Assembly: GCA_016712345.1 (NCBI GenBank)
Contig: JADJRH010000011.1
Span: 3,658,001 to 3,722,000, forward strand
Length of the DNA stretch: 64,000 nucleotides
Direction: 5' to 3'
From: Polyangiaceae bacterium
GTDB taxonomy: Bacteria > Myxococcota_A > Polyangia > Polyangiales > Polyangiaceae
A program made the position numbers and the translations under genes. This document shows positions 1-7,024 of this stretch, piece after piece (within the stretch, counting starts at the first letter, position 1; each line of letters starts with the position of its first letter). The notes under the pieces were generated by a model. The model did not search any database and was not told the origin of the DNA. It saw only the letters and a list, made by a program, of their open reading frames with translations.

Positions 1-1498
1 TGAGCAGCGGCCAAAGGCGCTTTTCGAGAAATAGAGTGCCAATTGAAAAGGCGATAAAGAGAAGGTAGCAGTCGAGTACAAGGGCAAATAATACGGGAAT
101 GGATAGGGCTACAAGAATCAAGCGTTGGCCCACCAAAACCACGCTGACCCCAACAAGGATGGCGGCAATGGTGCGGCCACGTGTACTCATGCGGAGGCGC
201 CGCCAAAGGGTGGCTACCACTGTACAAGCCACGATGGCCATGAGTATACCCATGGCCAGATACAGTCGATGGTCGGTAATGGGGCCTTTTTGCAGCGCAA
301 GAGAGCCGGTGATCCCGAGGCTGACAACGCCGAGTACCACTCCCAAAAAGATCTGTTCACGGCGTACCGACGGTTCAGCCGGGCCTTTGGGAAGGTGTGA
401 CTCAATGTCGTCGAGAAGGGCGGTGAGCGTTGGATATCGATCATCGGGTTTGCCGGAGAGGCCTCGCGTGACAACGGCGGCGAGCCAGTCGGGCGCGTTG
501 GATTGTTTGGGCGGAGGCTGAAGCCTGCCGGCTTTTACGTTTTCACTCAGCTCGCGAACGGTTTCCCCGGCGAAAGGTGAGCTGCCGTAGGCGGCCTCGT
601 AAAGGGCAACGCAAAAGCTGAATTGATCGCTGGCGGGCGTGGCGCGTTCACCTCGAAATTGTTCAGGCGACATAAACGCGGGTGTACCCAAGACGGCGCC
701 GGCCCGTGTGAGGGGTGAGTGCAGAGCGCTGGGGCTCGCGCCGAGCGCTCGTTCAGAAAGGACTTGATTTGTAGGCTCCAGCGCATCGCGATCGGCCAAT
801 GCGGCAATGCCAAAATCCACGACGCGCACGCGGCCGTCGGCGCCGACAAGCACGTTGTCGGGCTTGAAGTCCCGGTGAACGAGGCCCGCGTTGTGTGCGG
901 CACAAAGGCCGCGTCCGGCTTGAAGGAAGGTGGCGGCCAGTTCCAAAAAAGGCTTATTTTCGCGAGCAATGTGTTCGCGAAGGGTAACGCCCTCAATGTA
1001 CTCCATGGCCAAAAATACGCGGCCTTCGTGGTGACCCACTTCAAACACGTGCACGACATTGGGGTGGGAGAGCTTGGCGAGGGCTTGAGCTTCGCGAAGG
1101 AGCCACTGCTCGGCAATGGGCCCGCGATGAAGGACTTTCACCGCTACTTTTCGGTCAAGTGCCTCATCATATCCAACGAAAACGGAGCCCATTCCTCCCT
1201 CGCCGAGCTTGCGGACGATGGCGTAGCGGCCGAGGTGAGCCGTTACTTCAATGGGTACACTTGGGGCGGCGCCGGCATCGACCGTGCTGCGGATCGCGAT
1301 GTTGGATTTGTGTACACCTTTCGCAATCGGTTGAACGGCCGGCATTTTGGGGGCGGCGGCGGCGTTGAGTACACTTCCGACGGCGGCCGAGGCATCGAGT
1401 GTACTCTTTAGGCCACCGTCGTCGTTGTGTACACTTTCATTTTCGCGCTGCTCTTCGACCGTTTTTGCAAACGGGTCGGTGCGCGTTGAGGATGTCAT
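1..1498 (-). CDS. Ser/Thr protein kinase with C-terminal membrane segments (partial, runs off window)
   Basis: Eukaryote-like (Hanks-type) protein kinase. Reading from the ATG at 1498, about 100 low-complexity residues precede the kinase domain. The glycine loop GEGGMGSVF is followed by the VAVKVL lysine, the catalytic loop HRDFKPDN and a DFG in VVDFGIAAL. After the kinase lobe come several hydrophobic stretches, so the protein is probably membrane-anchored through its C-terminus. The gene leaves the window before its stop codon. It begins 5 bp after the phosphodiesterase gene ends, suggesting co-transcription with the cyclic-nucleotide genes. The frame is intact across the T-run near 945. 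The substrate is unknown. Confidence 0.9.
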   Translation of the reverse strand, partial: MTSSTRTDPFAKTVEEQRENESVHNDDGGLKSTLDASAAVGSVLNAAAAPKMPAVQPIAKGVHKSNIAIRSTVDAGAAPSVPIEVTAHLGRYAIVRKLGEGGMGSVFVGYDEALDRKVAVKVLHRGPIAEQWLLREAQALAKLSHPNVVHVFEVGHHEGRVFLAMEYIEGVTLREHIARENKPFLELAATFLQAGRGLCAAHNAGLVHRDFKPDNVLVGADGRVRVVDFGIAALADRDALEPTNQVLSERALGASPSALHSPLTRAGAVLGTPAFMSPEQFRGERATPASDQFSFCVALYEAAYGSSPFAGETVRELSENVKAGRLQPPPKQSNAPDWLAAVVTRGLSGKPDDRYPTLTALLDDIESHLPKGPAEPSVRREQIFLGVVLGVVSLGITGSLALQKGPITDHRLYLAMGILMAIVACTVVATLWRRLRMSTRGRTIAAILVGVSVVLVGQRLILVALSIPVLFALVLDCYLLFIAFSIGTLFLEKRLWPLL

Positions 1499-1503
1499 AG
1501 TCG

Positions 1504-2271
1504 CTACAAAACGAACTGATCTTGAAGCTCAACAACCTGCAAATTGAGGCCTTTCAGCCGTGCGCACTCGCGCTCAACCATGGCCTGAAACACAGGTTTG
1601 ATGTGATAGAGAAGCGTGGGAAGGCTCTCGGGGTTTTTGTATTTCGCGAGATCGGCGGCGAGAGTTTTGGGCGTGTGGTGTCCGCTTGCGGTTGCGAGGC
1701 CCTGCTCTTCATCGGGAAAACTGACTTCCATGAGAAGGCCGCGGAGGTTGGGCTCTTCGTTGAGCAGTTGCCAAAATCGATCTGTTGGGCCGGTGTCACC
1801 GGAGTACGCAACGGTGCTGTGGTCGTCGGCGATGATGAAGCCCGACGCTTCAATGGTGTGTGACACTTCGACCGCTTTGACGCGGTAGCCGGCGACGACG
1901 GAGATTTTTTCAAACTCGAGTTCTTGGAAGACAATCGTCGGTTCGTCCTCGCTCGGGATTTTGCTGAAGTCGGGCCAAATGTAGTTGTTGAAAAAATGGC
2001 GTTTGAGCGCGTTCAGCGTTTCGGTTGTGCCGGCAACGATGAGCGGCTCACAGCGCATTTGGCAGCGATTGTCGGCCAACGTGGCAAGGTCGCGAATGTG
2101 GTCGAGGTGAGCATGACTGACGAGGCAGGCGGTTAACTTGGCCTGTTCGTCGACGCCCATGCCGCTCGTGAGCGAGCCCGCGTCGACCGCAAGGTTGCCG
2201 CCGAGGATGAACGCGCTCGTTCGATGTTTTGGAGTTTCGCCGCCGTGGCAGCCGATCACGCGCAATTCCAC
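1504..2271 (-). CDS. Class II 3',5'-cyclic-nucleotide phosphodiesterase (metallo-beta-lactamase fold)
   Basis: A 255-residue protein of the PDE1/CpdP class II phosphodiesterase family, which hydrolyses cAMP or cGMP with a two-metal centre. The signature SHAHLDH lies near residues 51-57. Downstream are VEVSHT, YSGDTGPTD and SGHHTP, which supply the remaining metal ligands expected for the fold. The start is GTG at 2271, 5 bp after the stop of the upstream cyclic-nucleotide-binding regulator, so the two are likely translated from one mRNA. The pairing of sensor and hydrolase suggests local control of a cyclic-nucleotide signal. Family assignment is firm; the substrate base is not visible. Confidence 0.85.
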   Translation of the reverse strand: MELRVIGCHGGETPKHRTSAFILGGNLAVDAGSLTSGMGVDEQAKLTACLVSHAHLDHIRDLATLADNRCQMRCEPLIVAGTTETLNALKRHFFNNYIWPDFSKIPSEDEPTIVFQELEFEKISVVAGYRVKAVEVSHTIEASGFIIADDHSTVAYSGDTGPTDRFWQLLNEEPNLRGLLMEVSFPDEEQGLATASGHHTPKTLAADLAKYKNPESLPTLLYHIKPVFQAMVERECARLKGLNLQVVELQDQFVL

Positions 2272-2276
2272 GGCGC

Positions 2277-2997
2277 TCAGACCTCCCCGCTCGGAAGGGT
2301 TTTTCGGGACGAGATGTCATCCACGGTTGCATCGTCAACGAGGTCGGCGGAGCGCGACGCAAACTTCTGCGGCATCTCCAAAAATTCGAGAAAGTCGCGG
2401 AGCCGAGCGATGTCGGAAATCACGAGCGCACCGGTGGAAGGCTCTTCACGAACGAGGCGCAGTCGCCGGAGGCGTGTGATCACTTCTTGTGCCGTGGATT
2501 CAAGCACGGAGACTTCGCGCGCGACGTCGGCCGCTGTGCAGCGAATGCGTACTCCATCGGCAACGGGCTCACCAAACGCCTCCGCGTGACGCGCCAAGGC
2601 GAGCATGACGCGACTTTTTGGATCGGAGTGCATTAAGATTTCGATGAGGGTGTCGGCAGAATCGAGCCTGCGAGCGAGTTTTTTGATGAGCCGCAGTGCG
2701 ATCTCGGTGTTGCGCGCAACCATTGTTTCGAGGGTGCGCGCATCAATCACCAAACAGCGCGTGGGCTCGGTGACAACCGCGGTGGCCGTGCGCGGTTTGC
2801 CGTTTAAAATGGCCATTTCACCGAGAAATTCACCGGGGCCGAGCACCGCGAGAACCTTTTCATCGCCGGCCATTTTTTTGTGATGCGAACCGCACCCGAC
2901 TGAACCACGAGCATGTGATCGCCCGATTCACCCTCGCGAAAAGGACGTCCCCCGTTTGGTACTCACGTCCAAAACGGGCGAAGAGCGGGTCGGTCAT
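2277..2997 (-). CDS. Crp/Fnr-like cyclic-nucleotide-binding regulator, interrupted by two single-base losses
   Basis: Three consecutive frames together encode one normal CNMP-binding regulator of about 240 residues. Frame one gives the start and YQTGDVLF, frame two gives REGESGDHMLVVQSGAVRITKK, and frame three gives GPGEFLGEMAILNGKPRTATAVV followed by the dimerisation helix and a winged HTH (AADVAREVSVLESTAQEVITRL). The breaks lie near 2938 (one C missing) and in the seven-T run 2873-2879 (one base short). Each repaired junction restores the canonical beta-roll, so I read this as a functional gene with consensus errors. It heads the set with the phosphodiesterase and the kinase. The bound ligand (cAMP or another) is inferred. 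Confidence 0.75.
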
Positions 2998-3040
2998 CGT
3001 AGCGAGTGCAGCATACCCCAGGGGTTACCCAAGCGAAAAA

Positions 3041-3077
3041 AAAAGCCCAGTTGGCATTTGCGCCAACCGGGCCTTTT
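3041..3077 (-). terminator. Bidirectional rho-independent terminator
   Basis: AAAAGCCCAGTTGGC (3041-3055) pairs with GCCAACCGGGCCTTTT (3062-3077) around a six-base loop, with A-rich sequence on one side and T-rich on the other. It lies between the groESL end and the start of the cyclic-nucleotide regulator, so it can end groESL transcription. Confidence 0.75.
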
Positions 3078-3225
3078 CGCGTTTAGGTGGCGGTGCTTTT
3101 CTACTGCGCGCCCCGCTGACGCGTCCTCGCTGCGCTTCCGGTGCTCAAATACACAGAGTATGTTCCGCTCCGGGTCTCGCTCGGACGCGTGATCGGGGCT
3201 GCTCGTGACGAAAAGCACCAGCCAC

Positions 3226-3402
3226 CTAGTTCCGCTCGTCAGAAGTTTGGCCCTGGTTGAGTTTCTTCGTGCGGAACTAGCCGCGCGCAAGCGCGGGGGG
3301 TGTGGGGCGGAGCCCCACGAGACAAAAGATAGTGCCGGCGTGTGCGAAGCGCGCCGCGTCAGCGGCGCCAAAAGTCCGGCAGGACTTTTGACACGCGGCA
3401 CT
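3226..3402. repeat. Nested inverted repeats in the spacer downstream of groEL
   Basis: The 420-bp spacer 2998-3417 holds no convincing gene. It contains a perfect 10-bp inverted repeat CTAGTTCCGC (3226-3235) / GCGGAACTAG (3271-3280), a 7-bp hairpin GTGGGGC/GCCCCAC (3302-3318), and a longer imperfect stem AGTGCCGGCGTGT (3331-3343) / ACACGCGGCACT (3391-3402). The last stem encloses the terminator-like hairpin at 3370-3389. It may be a palindromic mobile or structured-RNA element; the function is unknown. Confidence 0.6.
3370..3389 (-). terminator. Hairpin downstream of groEL
   Basis: AAAAGTCC-GGCA-GGACTTTT is a perfect 8-bp stem with a tetraloop, 28 bp beyond the groEL stop codon in the direction of transcription. 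The T-tract makes it a plausible first terminator of the groESL operon. Confidence 0.55.
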
Positions 3403-3417
3403 AGGGCGCTTCTCGAA

Positions 3418-5103
3418 TCACATATCGAAGTCGCCGCCCATACCGCCCATTCCTCCCATACCGCCCATTCCTCCCATGCCACCCATTCCGCCCATGCCGC
3501 CGCCGCCGGCAGCCTTGGGCTCTTCTTTCTTGGGCTTGTCTGCAACGAGAGCTTCGGTCGTGAGCATCAGGGCTGACACGCTCGCGGCGTTGGCGAGCGC
3601 GTGGTGCACCACCTTGGCCGGGTCAATCACGCCGGCCGCAAGGAGGTCTTCGTATTTGTCGGTGGCCGCGTTGTAACCAAACGACCCTTCACCGCCGCGG
3701 ACTTTTTCGACGACAACCGCGCCGTCAACGCCCGAATTGGTGGAGATTTGGCGAAGCGGCGCTTCAAGGGCGCGACGAACAATGCGTACACCGAAGTCGC
3801 GTTCATCGCCGAATTTGAGCGAGTCGAGAACTTTGGAAGCGCGGAGGAGAGCCACGCCGCCGCCGGCGACAATGCCTTCTTCAACAGCGGCGCGCGTCGC
3901 GTGAAGGGCATCTTCCACGCGGGCTTTCTTCTCTTTCATTTCTGTTTCGGTGGCCGCGCCGACGCGAACAACAGCAACGCCGCCTGCGAGTTTGGCGAGG
4001 CGTTCTTGGAGTTTTTCGCGATCGTAGTCGCTGCTTGTGTCGGCAACCTGGCGGCGAATTTGTTCAACGCGACCCTTGATCGCAGCGCGATCACCGGCGC
4101 CGTCGACAATTGTTGTGTTGTCTTTGTCGATCTCCACGCGCTTGGCTGTGCCGAGGTCGCGCACGGTGGCGGTTTCAAGCTTTTGGCCGAGATCCTCCAT
4201 GAACGCGGTGCCGCCCGTGAGAATTGCGATGTCTTTGAGCATTTCCTTGCGGCGATCACCGAAGCCCGGAGCTTTGACTGCGGCCACTTTGATGACGCCG
4301 CGAAGCTTGTTCACGACGAGCGTGGCGAGGGCCTCGCCCTCAACGTCTTCAGCGATGATGAGAAGCTCGCGGCCCTGCTTGAGCACCTGCTCCAAAAGGG
4401 GCAGAAGATCGGGCATTGCGCTGACCTTCTTTTCGTTGATGAGGATGAGGGGGTTGTTGAGCACAACCTTCATTTTCTCGGCATCGGTCACGAAGTACGG
4501 CGAGAGATAGCCGCGGTCGAACTGCATACCTTCGACCGTTTCGAGTTCGGTCGTCATGCGCTTGTTTTCTTCGACCGTGATGACGCCTTCTTTGCCGACC
4601 TTTTCCATGGCCTCGGCGAGGATGTTGCCGATCTCGCGGTCGCCGTTGGCGCTGATGGTCGCCACCTGCGCGATTTGCTCTTTGTCTTTTGTGGGGGTGG
4701 CGGTGCGCTTGATCTCGCCGAGAACCGCTTCAACAGCGGCGTCAATGCCACGCTTGAGATCCATCGCGTTGTGGCCGGCTTCAACGAGGCGCAGGCCCTC
4801 GGTGTAAATCGCCTGCGCGAGCACTGTGGCGGTGGTGGTGCCGTCGCCGGCTTTGTCGCTCGTTTTGGACGCAACTTCGCGCACCATTTGAGCGCCCATG
4901 TTTTCGAGCTTGGAGTGAAGCTCAACCTCTTTGGCCACGGTCACGCCGTCTTTGGTGACGACCGGTGAGCCCCAGCTCTTTTCGATCACGACGTTGCGAC
5001 CCTTGGGGCCGAGCGTCACTTTCACCGCGTTTGCCAAAGCGTTGACGCCGTGGAGAATTTCAGTCCGCGCTTTGCGGCTGTATACGATTTGTTTCGCGCT
5101 CAT
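3418..5103 (-). CDS. groL: Chaperonin GroEL (60 kDa)
   Basis: A 561-residue group I chaperonin that folds client proteins in the cytoplasm as a double heptameric ring with GroES. Full length is present. The N-terminal VTLGPKGRN and the ATP-site DGTTTATVLA are intact, as is the apical segment and the family C-terminus with repeated Gly-Gly-Met ending in GGDFDM. It follows groES on the same strand with a 96-bp gap containing a hairpin. Heat-shock control is expected from the CIRCE operator upstream of groES. Myxococcota often carry more than one groEL; only one is seen here. Confidence 0.98.
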   Translation of the reverse strand: MSAKQIVYSRKARTEILHGVNALANAVKVTLGPKGRNVVIEKSWGSPVVTKDGVTVAKEVELHSKLENMGAQMVREVASKTSDKAGDGTTTATVLAQAIYTEGLRLVEAGHNAMDLKRGIDAAVEAVLGEIKRTATPTKDKEQIAQVATISANGDREIGNILAEAMEKVGKEGVITVEENKRMTTELETVEGMQFDRGYLSPYFVTDAEKMKVVLNNPLILINEKKVSAMPDLLPLLEQVLKQGRELLIIAEDVEGEALATLVVNKLRGVIKVAAVKAPGFGDRRKEMLKDIAILTGGTAFMEDLGQKLETATVRDLGTAKRVEIDKDNTTIVDGAGDRAAIKGRVEQIRRQVADTSSDYDREKLQERLAKLAGGVAVVRVGAATETEMKEKKARVEDALHATRAAVEEGIVAGGGVALLRASKVLDSLKFGDERDFGVRIVRRALEAPLRQISTNSGVDGAVVVEKVRGGEGSFGYNAATDKYEDLLAAGVIDPAKVVHHALANAASVSALMLTTEALVADKPKKEEPKAAGGGGMGGMGGMGGMGGMGGMGGMGGDFDM

Positions 5104-5152
5104 AGATCACCTTCAAAACAACGCTTTTTCGCGTTCGAAACGTTCAATCCCC

Positions 5153-5196
5153 AAAAACGACACGAGCGCCCTCCTCCGGGAGCGACGCTCGTTTTT
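5153..5196 (-). other. Hairpin between groES and groEL
   Basis: Immediately after the groES stop, CGAGCG (5163-5168) pairs with CGCTCG (5186-5191). The stem is flanked by AAAAAC and GTTTTT, giving a terminator-like structure inside the operon. It could partly attenuate groEL relative to groES or protect the transcript end. Confidence 0.4.
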
Positions 5197-5199
5197 GAA

Positions 5200-5502
5200 T
5201 CAGCTCGCGGCCTCGCTGCCGGTCACGGCGAGAATGTCGTCCTCGCGAAGGAGCACGTGCTCCACGCCGTCGAGTTTGACCTCGGTTCCGCTGTATTTGC
5301 CGAACAGGACGGTGTCGCCGACCTTCACTTCAAGCGGGCGAACGCTGCCGTCCTTGTTTGTCTTGCCGTTGCCAACGGCCACCACGCGGCCCTCAATCGG
5401 CTTCTCTTTCGCGCTATCGGGGATGATGATCCCGCCTTTTGTCTTGGTCTCGCTCTCCAAACGTTTGACGACGACGCGATCCTGTAGCGGCCGAATCTTC
5501 AT
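5200..5502 (-). CDS. groS: Co-chaperonin GroES (10 kDa)
   Basis: A 100-residue co-chaperonin forming the heptameric lid over GroEL. It starts MKIRPLQDRVVVKR, carries the mobile-loop region KTKGGIIIPDSAKEKP and the VKVGDTVLFGKYSGTEV core, all typical. The ATG at 5502 is chosen because GAGGAG lies just upstream and family alignment begins there; a longer upstream reading frame is not supported. It is the first gene of the groESL operon, 150 bp downstream of the CIRCE element. Confidence 0.97.
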   Translation of the reverse strand: MKIRPLQDRVVVKRLESETKTKGGIIIPDSAKEKPIEGRVVAVGNGKTNKDGSVRPLEVKVGDTVLFGKYSGTEVKLDGVEHVLLREDDILAVTGSEAAS

Positions 5503-5654
5503 GATGTGTACTCCTCGAGAGGAAAGGCACCGGCCGAAGTGAAAAAGGGGAAGCGGCGTTGCACAGGAAACGTGCGTTGGCCGGCGTGACCCCCGACCTG
5601 GTTTGGAGGGTTCATCGCTGGCGCCGCGGCGAGTTTTCCGGCGGTTCGACCGGA

Positions 5655-5681
5655 TTAGCACTCACCCCAGCCGGTGGCTAA
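5655..5681 (-). promoter_or_regulatory. CIRCE operator (HrcA binding site)
   Basis: TTAGCACTC, nine bases, GGTGGCTAA. The left half is identical to the CIRCE consensus. The right half matches GAGTGCTAA at seven of nine positions, and the spacer is exactly nine. It lies just downstream of the predicted groESL promoter, the usual place for HrcA repression relieved by heat. No hrcA gene is present in this window. Confidence 0.85.
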
Positions 5682-5691
5682 CTGGCGGCGG

Positions 5692-5719
5692 AACCTAATC
5701 CGAACGCTCAAGCCGTCAA
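5692..5719 (-). promoter_or_regulatory. Predicted sigma70-type promoter of groESL
   Basis: On the minus strand TTGACG (5714-5719), a 16-bp spacer and TAGGTT (5692-5697) form a plausible -35/-10 pair. Transcription would start a few bases before the CIRCE element, which fits repression by HrcA. Confidence 0.5.
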
Positions 5720-5768
5720 GACTGAATCTCGCGTCCCATGAAAATGATTCCGCACCCCAACTTTCGTC

Positions 5769-5796
5769 TTGACCTGTGGCGCGGTTCGGCTAAAAG
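5769..5796 (+). promoter_or_regulatory. Predicted promoter for the tRNA-Gln/tRNA-Glu pair
   Basis: TTGACC (5769-5774), 16-bp spacer, TAAAAG (5791-5796), about 90 bp upstream of tRNA-Gln. Divergent from groESL. The assignment rests on motif match only. Confidence 0.4.
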
Positions 5797-5886
5797 CCAC
5801 GGCCCGGTCGGCGGTAGCAAGACGTTTTTGCATCCGTTTTTCGACCGGTCCCGTGCAGGCAAAAATCCCCGTGGTTTTTGCAGACA

Positions 5887-5957
5887 TTGGCGGATCGTCT
5901 AATGGCAGGACGACGGATTCTGGCTCCGTCTATCAAGGTTCGAATCCTTGTCCGCCA
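5887..5957 (+). tRNA. tRNA-Gln (anticodon CTG)
   Basis: Cloverleaf with acceptor TGGCGGA/TCCGCCA, G discriminator, D-arm CGTCTAATGGCAGGACG, anticodon stem ACGGA/TCCGT with loop TTCTGGC (anticodon CTG), and T-arm AAGGTTCGAATCCTT. The U1-A72 pair is typical of bacterial tRNA-Gln. CCA is not fully encoded. Confidence 0.93.
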
Positions 5958-6075
5958 GCCGGCTCCTGAAAGTCAGAGCGGGAGCGACTTGAAAATCAGA
6001 ACGTGTCATTCGCAAAATCGCGCGGTACGCCGTTTGGTTTTGCGCCGCAAGCGGTCAGGTTTTTCGAGTTCACCT

Positions 6076-6150
6076 GGTCCCATCGTCTAGCGGTTAGGAC
6101 ATCGGCCTCTCACGCCGGTAACGCGGGTTCGATTCCCGCTGGGATCGCCA
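6076..6150 (+). tRNA. tRNA-Glu (anticodon CTC)
   Basis: Acceptor GGTCCCA pairs with TGGGATC, including one G-U pair. The anticodon loop is CCTCTCA with anticodon CTC, the T-arm is GCGGGTTCGATTCCCGC, and the 3' CCA is encoded. It follows tRNA-Gln by about 120 bp on the same strand. Confidence 0.93.
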
Positions 6151-6167
6151 AATGCGCGATGTGAGAA

Positions 6168-6198
6168 AACGGCTGCTTCCCGTTGGGGAGCGGCCGTT
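6168..6198 (+). terminator. Hairpin after tRNA-Glu
   Basis: AACGGCTGCTTCCC (6168-6181) pairs imperfectly with GGGGAGCGGCCGTT (6185-6198). It sits 18 bp after the tRNA and lacks a clear T-run, so it may be a processing or weak termination signal. Confidence 0.35.
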
Positions 6199-6383
6199 AG
6201 CGCTTTGTGGGCCCCGGGCCAATGCCCTTGGGCTCCGTTCGAACGGGGTAGCTGCAATCGCCTTGCATAACCAAGGCAATAAGCTGACAGGCTCGGGATC
6301 ATGGGTGATGTGTACTCATTGCAGCCCAACAAACAAAAAGCCTCTGTGTACCTCTGTGATTCTTAGCTGAGCAGCAATCGCTC

Positions 6384-6938
6384 ATGGCACGCGTTGTCCA
6401 TCTCCAGTTGCTCGGACCACACACGCGGGTGTCGGCGAGCTTGTGTACCTCGTGCCCGTCGGGTCCGGCCGGGTGTTGCGCCGCGCCGCCGGGACTGTCG
6501 TGGGCGGATATCGGCCGTATTGCCTCTCTCGGCCACACGCACTGGCTCCTTGACGAAATGCGCACTGGCCGTCTTCGAAAAGGTCCACGCGGCCTGATTA
6601 TCCAACGCATACCCGACACATTGGTCGCCGCAAAGTGTGTTTATCACGCCGAAAACAGCGGGTGCACAGTCACTTCTGACAAGCGATCGGCGGCGTGCAA
6701 CTATTATGTTTGCGGGGATGCACTGCTCGACGCAACAGGCGATGTTGTCGCGGCGGAAGCCGCATGCGCCGCTTGGATGGCTCAATACGCAGATTGGGAT
6801 GAAATTCTGTCCGCCGAGGTCGGCGGTTGGCCCGTCCGACCTGACATTCCAGAAGAGGATGAAGCCTTATTCGAACATCTGGGAAAGCGTTTTTCGGCCC
6901 TCTCCAAACGTATCAACGCAAAGTCATTTCATGGGTAG
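6384..6938 (+). CDS. YkgJ-like cysteine-cluster protein
   Basis: A 184-residue protein with the cysteine layout of the YkgJ/UPF0153 family, proposed to bind zinc or an iron-sulfur cluster: CTSC and GCC near residues 22-32, then C-x-YH, GCTVTSDKRSAACNYYVC near residues 85-110. The C-terminal half is acidic and helical without a recognised domain. Its function is unknown in most bacteria. It stands alone between the tRNAs and a convergent lipoprotein gene. A second member of the family occurs at 59504-60094. Family assignment rests on the spacing of cysteines. Confidence 0.6.
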   Translation: MARVVHLQLLGPHTRVSASLCTSCPSGPAGCCAAPPGLSWADIGRIASLGHTHWLLDEMRTGRLRKGPRGLIIQRIPDTLVAAKCVYHAENSGCTVTSDKRSAACNYYVCGDALLDATGDVVAAEAACAAWMAQYADWDEILSAEVGGWPVRPDIPEEDEALFEHLGKRFSALSKRINAKSFHG

Positions 6939-7024
6939 GCTGGGCGGCGGTCAACAGACGCGCTTCTTACGGGTCAACTCAAGGTCGTCTGATGGGTAGG
7001 TTTTGAGCGCGCTGTGCGAAGCAG

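Noticed and set aside
900..1000. Apparent frameshift in the first kinase near the T-run at 945
   Set aside because: Recounting six bases in the run shows the frame is continuous through KPFLELAATFLQAG to the HRD motif.
3601..4968. Long + strand open frame of 455 codons opposite groEL
   Set aside because: It is the antisense shadow of groEL caused by GC-rich third positions; its product resembles no family and groEL is unmistakable.
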